8,424 bases of DNA from an uncultured Collinsella sp. (GCA_902489945.1 CABUBZ010000078.1:1-8424), one strand, 5' to 3'. Counted from the stretch's first letter, positions 1-8,241 are shown. The notes: generated by a model not told the origin, from the letters alone. Made by a program: numbers and translations.

Positions 1-698
1 TCGACGAACTGCACCGTGTAGGCGTCGTAGGCCGTGAGGCCCGCCGGGACCGTGGCCGAGAGGCGCCAGTACAGGTCGTCGGTGACCGTTGCGTCGGCGG
101 CCTTCTGCCATGCGGCGGTTCCGTCCTCCAGCACGTGCTTGGCCACCTTGGGGGTCGCCGCCTTGGGCTTGACGGTGACGGCGCTGCCGCCGACCAGGGC
201 CATGATCGGCGCGGTGCCAGCCTCGTCCTGGGCGATGGCGTCGTCGTCGGCGACGATAAGCCAGTAGCCGCAGGACAGCTCGGCCGCCGTGCCCGCGTTA
301 AGGGGCACGGACACGGCGCCTGCTTTGACAATCGCGCGAGCAAGCTTTGCCGTCAGCGCGGTCGTCATGTGCCCGTCGGCATTCATCCACTCGGCAGCCT
401 CTTGCGCCGTCGATGCCGAGCCATCGAGCCCCGCATCATGAAGCACAGGGAGAACAGCTTGGCGAACGGTGTCATTCGTCCACGCTACGTCAGTCGCAAC
501 CTTTTGGTCGGCATCGCCGTCGTCAACAACGGTCGCCGAAAAGAGCTGATACGCGTCATATCGCGTCGCAACTGTACCGTCCACCGTAATGGCTCCGGTG
601 TCGGCGGCGCGGGCCGCCCCAGGGGCGATCGCGAAAGAGAAGACGGCAACCATGGCCATCACCACAACGGCCAACGTTTGACGGAGCGACTTACTCAC
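1..698 (-). CDS. Isopeptide-forming fimbrial (pilin) protein, N-terminal part, runs off the left edge
   Basis: The protein is a secreted, probably wall-linked pilus subunit, likely the shaft pilin. 232 codons are visible without a stop; the C-terminus, with the expected sorting signal, lies outside the window. The start is taken as GTG at 698-696 because GAGG lies 8 bases upstream; another in-frame GTG at 707 has no such spacing. Residues 1-31 form a clear Sec signal: KSLRQ basic end, a long hydrophobic core (LAVVVMAMVAVFSFAIA) and an ARA-AD cleavage site. An N-terminal region follows (ITVDGT, YDAYQLFSATV, WLIVADDDAIAQ). From about residue 205 the segment DDLYWRLSATVP then YTVQFVD resembles the start of the fimbrial isopeptide-forming D2 domain of SpaH/EbpB-type pilins. 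The gene overlaps the upstream adhesin by 8 bases (GTGAGTAA), so translation is probably coupled. Base composition is GC-richer than the adhesin by eye. The family call is from pattern memory; being a secreted pilin-like protein is secure. Confidence 0.8.
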   Translation of the reverse strand, partial: MSKSLRQTLAVVVMAMVAVFSFAIAPGAARAADTGAITVDGTVATRYDAYQLFSATVVDDGDADQKVATDVAWTNDTVRQAVLPVLHDAGLDGSASTAQEAAEWMNADGHMTTALTAKLARAIVKAGAVSVPLNAGTAAELSCGYWLIVADDDAIAQDEAGTAPIMALVGGSAVTVKPKAATPKVAKHVLEDGTAAWQKAADATVTDDLYWRLSATVPAGLTAYDAYTVQFV

Positions 699-2454
699 GA
701 CGACCACCTCGATCCAGGTCGCGATGGCGGCGAGCATGCATCCACGTCGCGGCAAAGCACAGCATCGAAGCGCCAGCCAGATACGTCATAGTCAAGCCAG
801 CCCCGCCTGCCTCGGGAAGCGTGGTCGAATACTTGTTGGTAAAGGTCGGCGGGGTTGTGGGGTCAGCGCCGTCGTAGGCGACGGTGGTTTCGAGCTCATT
901 CGTGCCATTGGTCACCGTAACCGTGACCTCGTGCTTAGCCGCATCGTAGGTGATGTGGTCCTTCACGTTATTTTTGGCGTCATCGGGGACGACCTCAGAG
1001 ATGGTGTAGTGGTACTCGCCGGCCTTGTTGTAATCGACGCTGAAAGATACGTTTCCATCGGCGTCGTTGGTCACCGTCTGGAGCACTTTGCCGTCGCCAT
1101 CCTTAAGTGCAAATGAGAACTGTCCCGCCTTGAAGGTTCCACCTTGGAGCACCTTCTTTGCCTTGATTTCCGCAGCGCCCTTCAAACGGTTGTCATAGAC
1201 CCAAATCTCGTCCTTCTTATCGTCACCGATGATCTCCGCGTTGCCGACGATGGGCTTTGCCTTTTCAAGCGCGTTTCGGTAATCCTCGTCACTCGCTTTG
1301 CCCTTGAGCATGATCCACTTGAACTCCGCTGTGGCATAGCCCTCAGGTGCCTTCGTCTCCACGAGCTGGTAGAGCGTGCAATTGCTCATCGCGTTGCCTT
1401 CAGCGCCAAACGAAATCTTGCCGTTAATGTCGGTCTCGGCGGTTTTGAATGGCGTCTTGGCATTCTCCAGTCCCGATGCCGTGACCTGTTCCATATCCAC
1501 GCTGTAAAGCGTAAACTCCGCACCCTCGAGCGGTGCGCCGACCTGCTGGGCGTCGTACTTGGTCATCGTGATGCCGTAGCCGTTGCCGCCCGCGCCGGCG
1601 GACGCATTTTTAATTTCCCAAGTCCGTTCATCGGCCGCGGAGCCATCCGTCACCCCCGTGAGCGCAGCGGTGTTGGAAAGAAACACCTTGTCGCCAGGAT
1701 TTCCGCTCGGAATCACCTCATACTCGACTTTGAGATACTTCCCATCGGGCACGTTAAGCGTCAACTTAGTGCGTACGCCGGTTCCATCGTTGAGCTGCTC
1801 CACTTTTGATGAATAGTCCTTATCGGTCAGCTCAGACCAATCGTTGTTCGCGCGCTCATAGACCTTAAGCGTCGACGGCACCAAAGTGCACTTGGCATCC
1901 ATGGTGTCGACCAGCTCGAGGATATCGGTGCCACTCTTAAGATCGACAGCTGACTCGTTGACCAGAATGGTGTACTTGATGCGGTTGCTGTTAGCGGGCT
2001 GCTCGCCGGTCTTCTTAATGACGTTGTTCTTAATGGTGACAGTACCGCTGCCGGAGCCAAACTCCTTGCTCCCCGACTCGGCGCTGGCAGAGTTGGTAAA
2101 CCTCGCCTCGTTCGTGGAAGTGTCGAGCTTGCCTCGCTTGATCGCCGTCCGATACGTAAGTTTGGCGTAACCAGCATACTGGCCAAGCTTTGTTGTGGGG
2201 ATGGAGAAGGTGACCGTGTTGCCGTTGCTTTTCACGTTGCCGGCATCGAGCTGTTTGTCCGTAACGATCGTCTCCGCCTCGCTTCCGCGACCGTAGCCGG
2301 CATGCTGATCGTAGGGATTCTGCACGAGCGTGTATTTGGCGGAATTCACAACGTAGCTCATACCGTCCGGAAGGGTGTCAACGATATTCAGAGGTTTGTT
2401 GCCGAGTTTTCCGGCTCCGTAGTATTCGTACTCACCATTTGCACCCTTGTTGCC
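691..2454 (-). pseudogene. C-terminal segment of the adhesin: Ig-like modules, CnaB, FctA-like domain and LPEAG anchor
   Basis: The segment covers codons 662-1249 and ends in TAA. It completes module four, then carries a fifth (RIKYTILVNESAVDLKSG, about 819-945). A SpaA-like CnaB domain begins at MTKYD and has the hallmark VETKAPEGY; K960, E1027 and N1083 (VYDNRL) are candidate isopeptide residues. An FctA/Spy0128-like pilin isopeptide domain follows (IKAKKVLQG, GQFSFALKD, YHYTISEV, PTFTNKY), with the KK at about 1094-1095 and N1201 as likely partners. Then come LPEAGG, the hydrophobic stretch LTMTYLAGASMLCFAATW and an Arg-rich tail (HARRHRDLDRGGRRE). That tail is a complete cell-wall sorting signal with Ala in place of the usual Thr. 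The preserved anchor, in frame after two stops, is unexpected in an old pseudogene. Confidence 0.75.
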
Positions 2455-2457
2455 CTA
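2455..2457 (-). other. In-frame amber (TAG) codon 2, adhesin codon 661
   Basis: The minus-strand codons read AAC CGC CAG TAG GGC AAC AAG, giving DWTVYANRQ-stop-GNKGANGEYEYYG. On the far side come PLNIVDTLPDGMSYV and the rest of the same module, so the reading frame is unbroken. The stop falls inside the module, six codons after WTV. The next in-frame ATG is at 2361, within LPDGMSYV; only a weak GGACGG lies close before it, so efficient re-initiation is unlikely. Confidence 0.9.
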
Positions 2458-3831
2458 CTGGCGGTTCGCGTACACTGTCCAGTCGACGAGCCAAGCGCCC
2501 TTCTCTGACGAGCCATCGACGGAGCTCCAGTCAAAGTTCTCGCTCCAAGACACCTTCGATTCCGCTTCCGGCTTCTCGACCGCAGGCGTCGTTTCTTTGT
2601 TGACAACGTACATAACGAGGTCGGTGTACTGCCGCTGAAGGTTCAGGCCCGACGCACTGACCGACGCGAAGTTCGAGTACCAGCCCGGCAACGCATCGGA
2701 CGTGGTGGTGTAGGTGATGACGGCGTAGTCCTCGTTCTCGAGGGCGGCCTTTACCTTGTCGTTCACATTTATATCAAGGTTGAAATTTCTTTTTGTTCCA
2801 CCGACCGCCCAGTTGGCCGTCAGGTCCCAGTCGGCGTTCCGCCCCCGTTCCAGCACAGTTTCGCCGATTGTGATGGAAATGGAGTCTACGTCGATGCCGA
2901 GATTTTGCGACCACGCCGACTGGAACGTGTCCTTCACCGTCACCCTGTCCGGGTGGACCGCATTAACAATCGCCTTCAACGCGACCTTCGTCTCCCACGT
3001 CGCTCTGCCCGTCGTCCCGGCCTCGTCGGAGCTCACGCGCCTCTTGGTGATCGGCGTACCCACTAGCTGCGGCGTAAACTTGCCTTCGGCTGTTCCCGAA
3101 ACGCGATCTTCATGCTCGATAGTCGCACTGTTGTGCACGGTGTCATAGGAGTTCGTATCGTTCATCCTGGTGTGATAAACGATGCAGTAGGAGGCATACT
3201 TATCCTCAAGGTTGTCCGGGAACGTATAGGAAAAGGTTTCATCCGACGATTTAAGAGCGCCCCCGTCGATCCTGGCTCCATCCGATTCCGACGTACCCTT
3301 GTAAACCGTGTAGCTCCCCGTATACGTCTGCTTGTCGTCCAACTTATCGGTGAACTTGTAGCCACTCATGTCAGCCTTGAGCTCGCCTTGGTTGAGCCTG
3401 ACCGTCCATTTGATGTCCGACGACGTGCCCGAGCCGTTGGACTTGTTGATCATGTCATAACGAAATTGACTAGGAGCAGCCGTGGCCGTACCGCTCTGGC
3501 GATCGTTAGGGCCGCCCCATTCCCACGCTGCCGTGTTTTTGGAGCCTCCCTGTTCGTTGATATACTCGCCGTTGTTCACGGAGACGTCACTCTTCAGCTT
3601 GGTTTCATACGTAATCGTATGGTCACCCTGGGGAAGGCTGCCCAGGTTCTCGATGGTCGCGGTCTGGCCTTCGATTTTTGGCTGCGATTCAATCGTCTTA
3701 TTATCAAGCTTGAAGCTGCCCTCCACAAAGCTGAAGTTCTCGCCTAACGTATCGGTGAACTTGACGTTCGTGGCATATGACTCGGCGGTAAGCTTGACGG
3801 TCCAGGTGACCTTGGCCGTGCCGTCGGCATC
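2455..3831 (-). pseudogene. Middle segment of the adhesin (codons 203-660) between the two TAG codons
   Basis: This stretch is open in the same frame and encodes a run of related beta-sandwich modules. The first opens with VTWTVKL and then NVKFTDTLGENF (about 203-282). The second opens with IKWTVRLNQ, then GYKFTDKL and YTVYKG (about 340-450). The third has ATWETKVALKA, then VTVKDTF (about 478-600). The fourth starts AWLVDWTVYANRQ just before the second TAG. The repeated pattern of strand, spacer and F/V-x-D-x-L is that of stacked Ig-like stalk domains in Gram-positive adhesins. An automatic gene caller may report 2455-3726 as a separate gene from the GTG at 3726, but that codon lies inside a module, lacks a ribosome binding site and is not preceded by a signal peptide. 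Confidence 0.7.
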
Positions 3832-3834
3832 CTA
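3832..3834 (-). other. In-frame amber (TAG) codon 1, adhesin codon 202
   Basis: The minus-strand codons read TTC TCC TAG GAT GCC GAC, giving GTFS-stop-DADGTAKVTWTV. The downstream residues are a typical opening of an Ig-like adhesin module, so the frame clearly continues. No ATG or GTG with a ribosome binding site follows closely: the first candidate, GTG at 3726, lies mid-strand in FSFVEGSF and has no Shine-Dalgarno. The sense codon it replaced cannot be told from this sequence; CAG, AAG, GAG, TCG, TTG, TGG, TAC and TAT are each one base away. Confidence 0.9.
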
Positions 3835-4437
3835 GGAGAAGGTTCCCGACTTCGTTCCCGTGACGCTGCCGTCCTCGGTGGGGATATTAATCGTTCCCGC
3901 ACCAGGGAACACGACAGATGCGTTGCCACCAGAACCGACATCCTTGTTTTTAAGCTGGAACGAGAAGTTCGCCGCGACATGAACATCTGCGGGATTGGAC
4001 GAGAGCCACGTCTCGTCAAACGTAAAGATAACCTTGTTGCCCTCGATCTTCCATGTGCCAGCCTTGGCAGCGGTAGCCTCCGGACCCTCCATGAGGTCAC
4101 CACCGTCGTTTTCGTCGACGATAATGGTATCGGGAAACTCATAGACAGCGATGTTATTCCCGGGCTTAGGCGCCTTGCCGGTGTTGAACATTGCTGAGAA
4201 AGCTCCATAGAGCTTCGTAGTGGACGTTACAGCGCCGTCGAGCTTTTGGGTATGGTTCTCGTCGGTAAACAGCTCAACCGTAACGTCCGCCGTATCCCCA
4301 TCAATCACAATCGGCGTCGGCGTTGCCGCATCCTCGGCGCGCACGGGGGCTGCGCCGTGAAAAACTGCGGCGGTGAGGCTAATCAAAATGAAAATCAGGG
4401 CCGCCATACCCAGCGACCGTGAGCGGTGTGCGTCCAT
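3832..4437 (-). CDS. N-terminal adhesin fragment ending at the first TAG (what normal termination would give)
   Basis: This is the only part of the adhesin that standard decoding would make from its own start: 201 residues ending in SGTFS before TAG. Residues 1-35 are a signal peptide, with MDAHRSR as the basic end, a core LGMAALIFILISLTAAVF and an APVRA-ED cleavage site. The mature part is beta-rich and Thr/Gly/Asp-rich (VTVELFTDENH, WKIEGNKVIFTFDETW, FSFQLKNKD), as expected for the first Ig-like domain of a Gram-positive adhesin. It has no sorting signal or membrane anchor, so the fragment would be released. The ATG at 4437 is chosen because AGGGG lies 6 bases upstream and the signal peptide begins directly there. 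Confidence 0.65.
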   Translation of the reverse strand: MDAHRSRSLGMAALIFILISLTAAVFHGAAPVRAEDAATPTPIVIDGDTADVTVELFTDENHTQKLDGAVTSTTKLYGAFSAMFNTGKAPKPGNNIAVYEFPDTIIVDENDGGDLMEGPEATAAKAGTWKIEGNKVIFTFDETWLSSNPADVHVAANFSFQLKNKDVGSGGNASVVFPGAGTINIPTEDGSVTGTKSGTFS

Positions 4438-4560
4438 AGTTGTCCCCTAATTCCTACAACACAGTGTGGAATACGGCGAATCGTCGAATCGAACACAAAC
4501 CCCAACATCAACAAGAACCTACCTAGCGCATTGCAAGAACCCATTGGGAAGCAACTTCTA

Positions 4561-4573
4561 AGACGGTCCGTCT
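4561..4573. promoter_or_regulatory. Perfect 13-base palindrome, operator candidate
   Basis: AGACGG-T-CCGTCT is a perfect inverted repeat with a one-base centre. It lies about 124 bases before the adhesin start codon and 15 bases downstream of the TATTTT -10 candidate, a position that fits a repressor site or a small hairpin in the leader. There is no T-run after it, so it is not a terminator. Confidence 0.35.
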
Positions 4574-4587
4574 ATGCCACAATGCAT

Positions 4588-4617
4588 AAAATACAATATA
4601 GATACCAGTCATGTAAA
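4588..4617 (-). promoter_or_regulatory. Possible promoter of the adhesin/pilin operon
   Basis: On the minus strand TTTACA (4617-4612, five of six consensus bases) is followed after 18 bases by TATTTT (4593-4588, four of six). It lies in the AT-rich part of the gap and points at the adhesin. The match is modest. TTGATA at 4683-4678 with AAATAT 17 bases downstream is a competing choice, as is TATATT at 4600-4595, which has no good -35. Confidence 0.3.
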
Positions 4618-4651
4618 CCGCTGGTCAAGAGGTCTTTTAATTTAATACCAG

Positions 4652-4683
4652 TTGATATTTACCTGTTAACAGTTTTGTATCAA
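4652..4683. promoter_or_regulatory. Nested dyad element, probable operator
   Basis: TTGATA at 4652-4657 and its inverse TATCAA at 4678-4683 flank the perfect 10-base palindrome CTGTTAACAG at 4663-4672. Both symmetries share the same centre, between 4667 and 4668. The five bases between arm and core on each side are not symmetric. A common centre for two symmetries is what a dimeric, or two-dimer, DNA-binding regulator would use. TTGATA could also serve as a -35 hexamer on either strand. The regulator is unknown. Confidence 0.45.
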
Positions 4684-4769
4684 AACGTTTATATTTCGAT
4701 AATTCCTGTATATGTTTAAACAACTTAACTTTGACCGGAAGCCAATCTGAGGGACAACTGCTCCCGCCG

Positions 4770-4800
4770 TGGTGCAAACTAACCTGACCCCCTTGCACCA
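4770..4800. repeat. Inverted repeat TGGTGCAA/TTGCACCA beside the typA terminator
   Basis: TGGTGCAA (4770-4777) and TTGCACCA (4793-4800) form a perfect 8-base inverted repeat with a 15-base loop. It lies directly beyond the typA terminator in the direction of typA transcription, and its outer base touches the terminator T-run. No T-run follows it. It could be a backup hairpin or a protein-binding site. Confidence 0.45.
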
Positions 4801-4834
4801 AAAAGGGCGCCGACCATTGCGGTCGGCGCCCTTT
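4800..4834 (-). terminator. Intrinsic terminator of typA
   Basis: The perfect 11-base stem GGGCGCCGACC / GGTCGGCGCCC (4805-4815 and 4821-4831) has a 5-base loop. On the minus strand it is followed by five T (4804-4800), and it lies 27 bases after the typA stop. Three A before the stem pair with the T-run, which makes it partly bidirectional, but no plus-strand gene ends here. Confidence 0.92.
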
Positions 4835-4861
4835 CTTATTGGCGGTTATAAACCTCAGCGC

Positions 4862-6700
<1,839 letters not shown>

Positions 6701-6817
6701 GTAGTTCCCCTATCTTCTATCCATATACAAACGGCACGCGTATGCGGCCCGCCCAGCGATACAACGCTCAGCGGGAATATTGAGCCTTTTACCGAAAACT
6801 CGTTTATTTTAGCGATT

Positions 6818-7267
6818 TTAGATGAGAGGGGTTTCCTCACCTGCAGGTTCAGGGTCGCTCCACATAAAACCATCGCCGGCGCCCATGCCCTCATACAGCA
6901 CATATGCCGAAAAACCGCTCTCGAGCGTCGTCTCGAAAAAGCTCACGAGCAGGGCGTCATGGTAGCCGCCATCGATCTCGACGCAGCCGGTGTAGCCGAT
7001 GGCATAGCGGACGATACGGCCCAGGCCCTCGTCCTTAAGACCCATCTTGTGCTCGGAGATAAAGTTGGTGGCCGCCTCCAGGCACGCCTCTTCGCCGTCC
7101 TCGTCGAGCGCCGCCAGATAACGGTTGGAAGCAGCATCCTCAATTGCCACGACCACGCCAGGGTTTTCACCGACGGCAAGGTCGTCCAAGAACGCGCCGA
7201 TCAGATCGCACACCATGGCGTCGAGCTCGGCGGAGACGTTACCGGCGTCCTGCATATCCTGTGCCAT
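6818..7267 (-). CDS. Acidic soluble protein of unknown function (149 aa)
   Basis: I do not recognise a family. The protein is 149 residues, strongly acidic, with no signal peptide, membrane segment or obvious catalytic motif, so it is probably cytoplasmic. An N-terminal helical part (SAELDAMVCDLIGAFLDDLAVG) leads to mixed helix/strand (GVVVAIEDAASNRYLAALD, ACLEAATNFISEH, VRYAIGYTGCVEI, DALLVSFFETT, FSAYVLYEG). The C-terminus, about the last 20 residues, is Gly/Glu/Pro-rich and probably disordered. The start ATG at 7267 has GGAAGG 8 bases upstream, and the stop is TAA. It follows the small membrane protein after 30 bases in the same direction and precedes typA by 117 bases. No terminator was seen on either side, so it is likely the last gene of the three-gene unit, or is co-transcribed into typA. 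That it is a gene is well supported by the ribosome binding site, codon pattern and spacing; its function is open. Confidence 0.85.
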   Translation of the reverse strand: MAQDMQDAGNVSAELDAMVCDLIGAFLDDLAVGENPGVVVAIEDAASNRYLAALDEDGEEACLEAATNFISEHKMGLKDEGLGRIVRYAIGYTGCVEIDGGYHDALLVSFFETTLESGFSAYVLYEGMGAGDGFMWSDPEPAGEETPLI

Positions 7268-7297
7268 CTTTAGACCTTCCCATCGAGTCTGGCGTCG

Positions 7298-7654
7298 TTA
7301 CAGTTCCTGTGCCTCGGCAGCGATCTTGGCGGCAGCGTCGCGGGCGCGCATCATATCCATCGCGCGCTTGTCGAGTACCTTGATCTGGTTGGTCAGCATG
7401 ACCGCATCGACCACACCCCAGATTACCAAGCCTGTTGAAATCGAAAACCCAAGCGCACCAACTGTACCACGAAGGCGCGAGCAGATTGCCGCGACAAGGG
7501 CGGAGACGACAACCATCTTGATAAACGAGCCGCGGCGCTCGCGAAGCGTGCGGGCCTGCGTCACATAGGCAATGCGAGCCGCCTCAGAAGCCTCCGAGCG
7601 CATCTGGGCCTCGCGCGCAATGGCCGCCGCCTCAGCCGATACGCGGGTACCCAT
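7298..7654 (-). CDS. Small membrane protein of unknown function (two membrane segments)
   Basis: The protein is 118 residues from the chosen start and is not recognised as a named family. An Ala/Glu/Arg-rich helical stretch (about residues 1-40) leads to two hydrophobic segments: KMVVVSALVAAIC (about 44-59) and VGALGFSISTGLVIWGVVDAVM (about 65-87). A charged C-terminal helix (KVLDKRAMDMMRARDAAAKIAAEAQEL) closes it. Both termini look helical and may form coiled coils on the same side of the membrane. The start is taken as ATG at 7654 because GGAGAGG stands 6 bases before it. An in-frame ATG at 7684 would add ten residues and abuts the preceding stop (TAAATG), but it has no Shine-Dalgarno and could work only by coupling. 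The gene lies just after the BFN gene and 30 bases before the 149-residue protein gene. It ends in TAA. Confidence 0.82.
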   Translation of the reverse strand: MGTRVSAEAAAIAREAQMRSEASEAARIAYVTQARTLRERRGSFIKMVVVSALVAAICSRLRGTVGALGFSISTGLVIWGVVDAVMLTNQIKVLDKRAMDMMRARDAAAKIAAEAQEL

Positions 7655-7684
7655 CAGCGACCTCTCCGCTCGCGTGCCAGACAT

Positions 7685-8185
7685 TTAGAAATCATCGGGG
7701 GAGAGCGTATGGACGAACTCGTCGAACTTCTCGAACTCCTGCTCGTCGTCGACATCCTCGGCGTGGGTGGAAACAGTGCCCAGGCGATTCATGATGTCGT
7801 CCTCCACAAACATGGGGGCATTGCTGCGCACGGCAAGGGCAATGGCATCACTGGGGCGGGCGTCGATCTTGCGCTCCTCGCCATCGGCCAGTACGACGAT
7901 CGTCGCGTAGAACACCGGCGGCTCGGCGCGAACGATCTCGATGCGCTCGAGCTTGGCGCCCAGGGCGTCAACGGTATCGAGCAGCAGGTCATGGGTAATC
8001 GGGCGCTCGGCGCGGCCGCTATCGATGCCGCGGCTGATGGCAGCAGCTTCAAACGAACCAGTCTGAATGGAAAGGGAACGCAGCGGCGCGGGCGAGTCCG
8101 ATTTGCTGCTGCGCTCACGAAGTACGATAAGCGATGGCACGGGACCGGCGGCCATGACGATGGTCTCTATGTCGACGCGAACCAT
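7685..8185 (-). CDS. Bifunctional nuclease (BFN/DUF151) family protein
   Basis: The protein is 166 residues, matching the family of bacterial and plant DUF151 proteins, some of which have been shown to have DNase and RNase activity. The conserved blocks are present: LRSLSIQTGSFEAAAI (35-50), RPITHDLL (61-68), IEIVRAEPPVFYATIVV (82-98) and the signature DARPSDAIALAVRSNAPMF (108-126). A short acidic tail (HAEDVDDEQEFEKFDEF) follows the domain. The start is ATG at 8185, because GGAGG lies 8 bases upstream (GGAGGTGTTCC) and MVRVDIETIV is the usual first strand; an ATG at 8215 would add ten unlikely residues. It is the first gene after the tRNA terminator and leads the run of small genes. The nuclease role is inferred from the family name; I cannot see a canonical metal-binding motif. 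It is cytoplasmic and ends in TAA directly against the next possible ATG. Confidence 0.93.
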   Translation of the reverse strand: MVRVDIETIVMAAGPVPSLIVLRERSSKSDSPAPLRSLSIQTGSFEAAAISRGIDSGRAERPITHDLLLDTVDALGAKLERIEIVRAEPPVFYATIVVLADGEERKIDARPSDAIALAVRSNAPMFVEDDIMNRLGTVSTHAEDVDDEQEFEKFDEFVHTLSPDDF

Positions 8186-8241
8186 GGAACACCTCCGGTA
8201 CGTAGCGGTTAACACGCGGCAGCCCGCCGCATTGAATAGCT

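Larger units (their letters stand above)
691..4437 (-). pseudogene. Large LPxTG-type pilus/surface adhesin, frame interrupted by two in-frame TAG codons
   Basis: One reading frame runs from ATG at 4437 to TAA at 691: 1248 codons, broken only by TAG at codons 202 and 661. All three open pieces share the same frame and the protein reads on sensibly across both stops, so this is one gene. AGGGG stands 6 bases before the ATG. The layout is signal peptide (1-35), Ig-like modules each opening with a W/Y-T-V/I strand (W212, W344, W481, W653, Y822), a SpaA-like CnaB domain (about 955-1085), an FctA-like isopeptide domain (about 1089-1203), LPEAG (1207-1211), a hydrophobic segment and a basic tail. 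This is the architecture of a sortase-anchored tip or ancillary pilin. If both ambers terminate, only a 201-residue unanchored secreted piece is made. I class it as a pseudogene by convention. The lack of frameshifts, the intact signals at both ends and the intact coupled pilin leave amber readthrough or recoding open. Confidence 0.75.
4438..4799. other. AT-rich intergenic control region of the pilus operon
   Basis: I see no gene in these roughly 360 bases. The stretch from about 4560 to 4740 is much richer in A+T than the flanking genes. It holds several dyad symmetries and possible minus-strand promoters for the adhesin: TTGATA (4683-4678) with AAATAT 17 bases on, and TTTACA (4617-4612) with TATTTT 18 bases on. 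Neither pair is a full consensus. The second would give a leader of about 140 bases before the adhesin ATG. The typA terminator closes the right end. Confidence 0.6.

Noticed and set aside
135..791. 218-codon plus-strand open frame at the left end
   Set aside because: It lies opposite the pilin signal peptide and N-terminal region, which has a ribosome binding site and signal peptide on the minus strand. The plus-strand product is Arg/Gly/His-rich with no recognisable features.
691..2361. Independent gene starting at ATG 2361
   Set aside because: The ATG lies inside LPDGMSYV, part of a module begun before the second TAG. There is no signal peptide, although the protein carries a wall-anchor signal that needs one.
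2455..3726. Independent gene starting at GTG 3726
   Set aside because: The GTG lies within a beta strand of an Ig-like module (FSFVEGSF), has no ribosome binding site or signal peptide, and is in frame with the upstream piece. It is the middle of the adhesin.
2455..3834. Selenocysteine or pyrrolysine insertion signals
   Set aside because: Selenocysteine uses TGA, not TAG. No hairpin clearly resembling a pyrrolysine element was seen after either TAG, and no tRNA or synthetase for it is in the window. Not excluded elsewhere in the genome.
3744..4208. Frameshift join to the 154-codon minus-strand open frame spanning the first TAG
   Set aside because: It is in another frame and reads as Ser/Arg/Pro-rich shadow. 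The adhesin frame itself stays meaningful on both sides of the TAG, so no frameshift is needed.
6748..6775. Imperfect hairpin CCCGC..AGCG / CGCT..GCGGG between the 149-residue gene and typA as a terminator
   Set aside because: The stem is short, with a two-by-two mismatch and no T-run after it on the minus strand.
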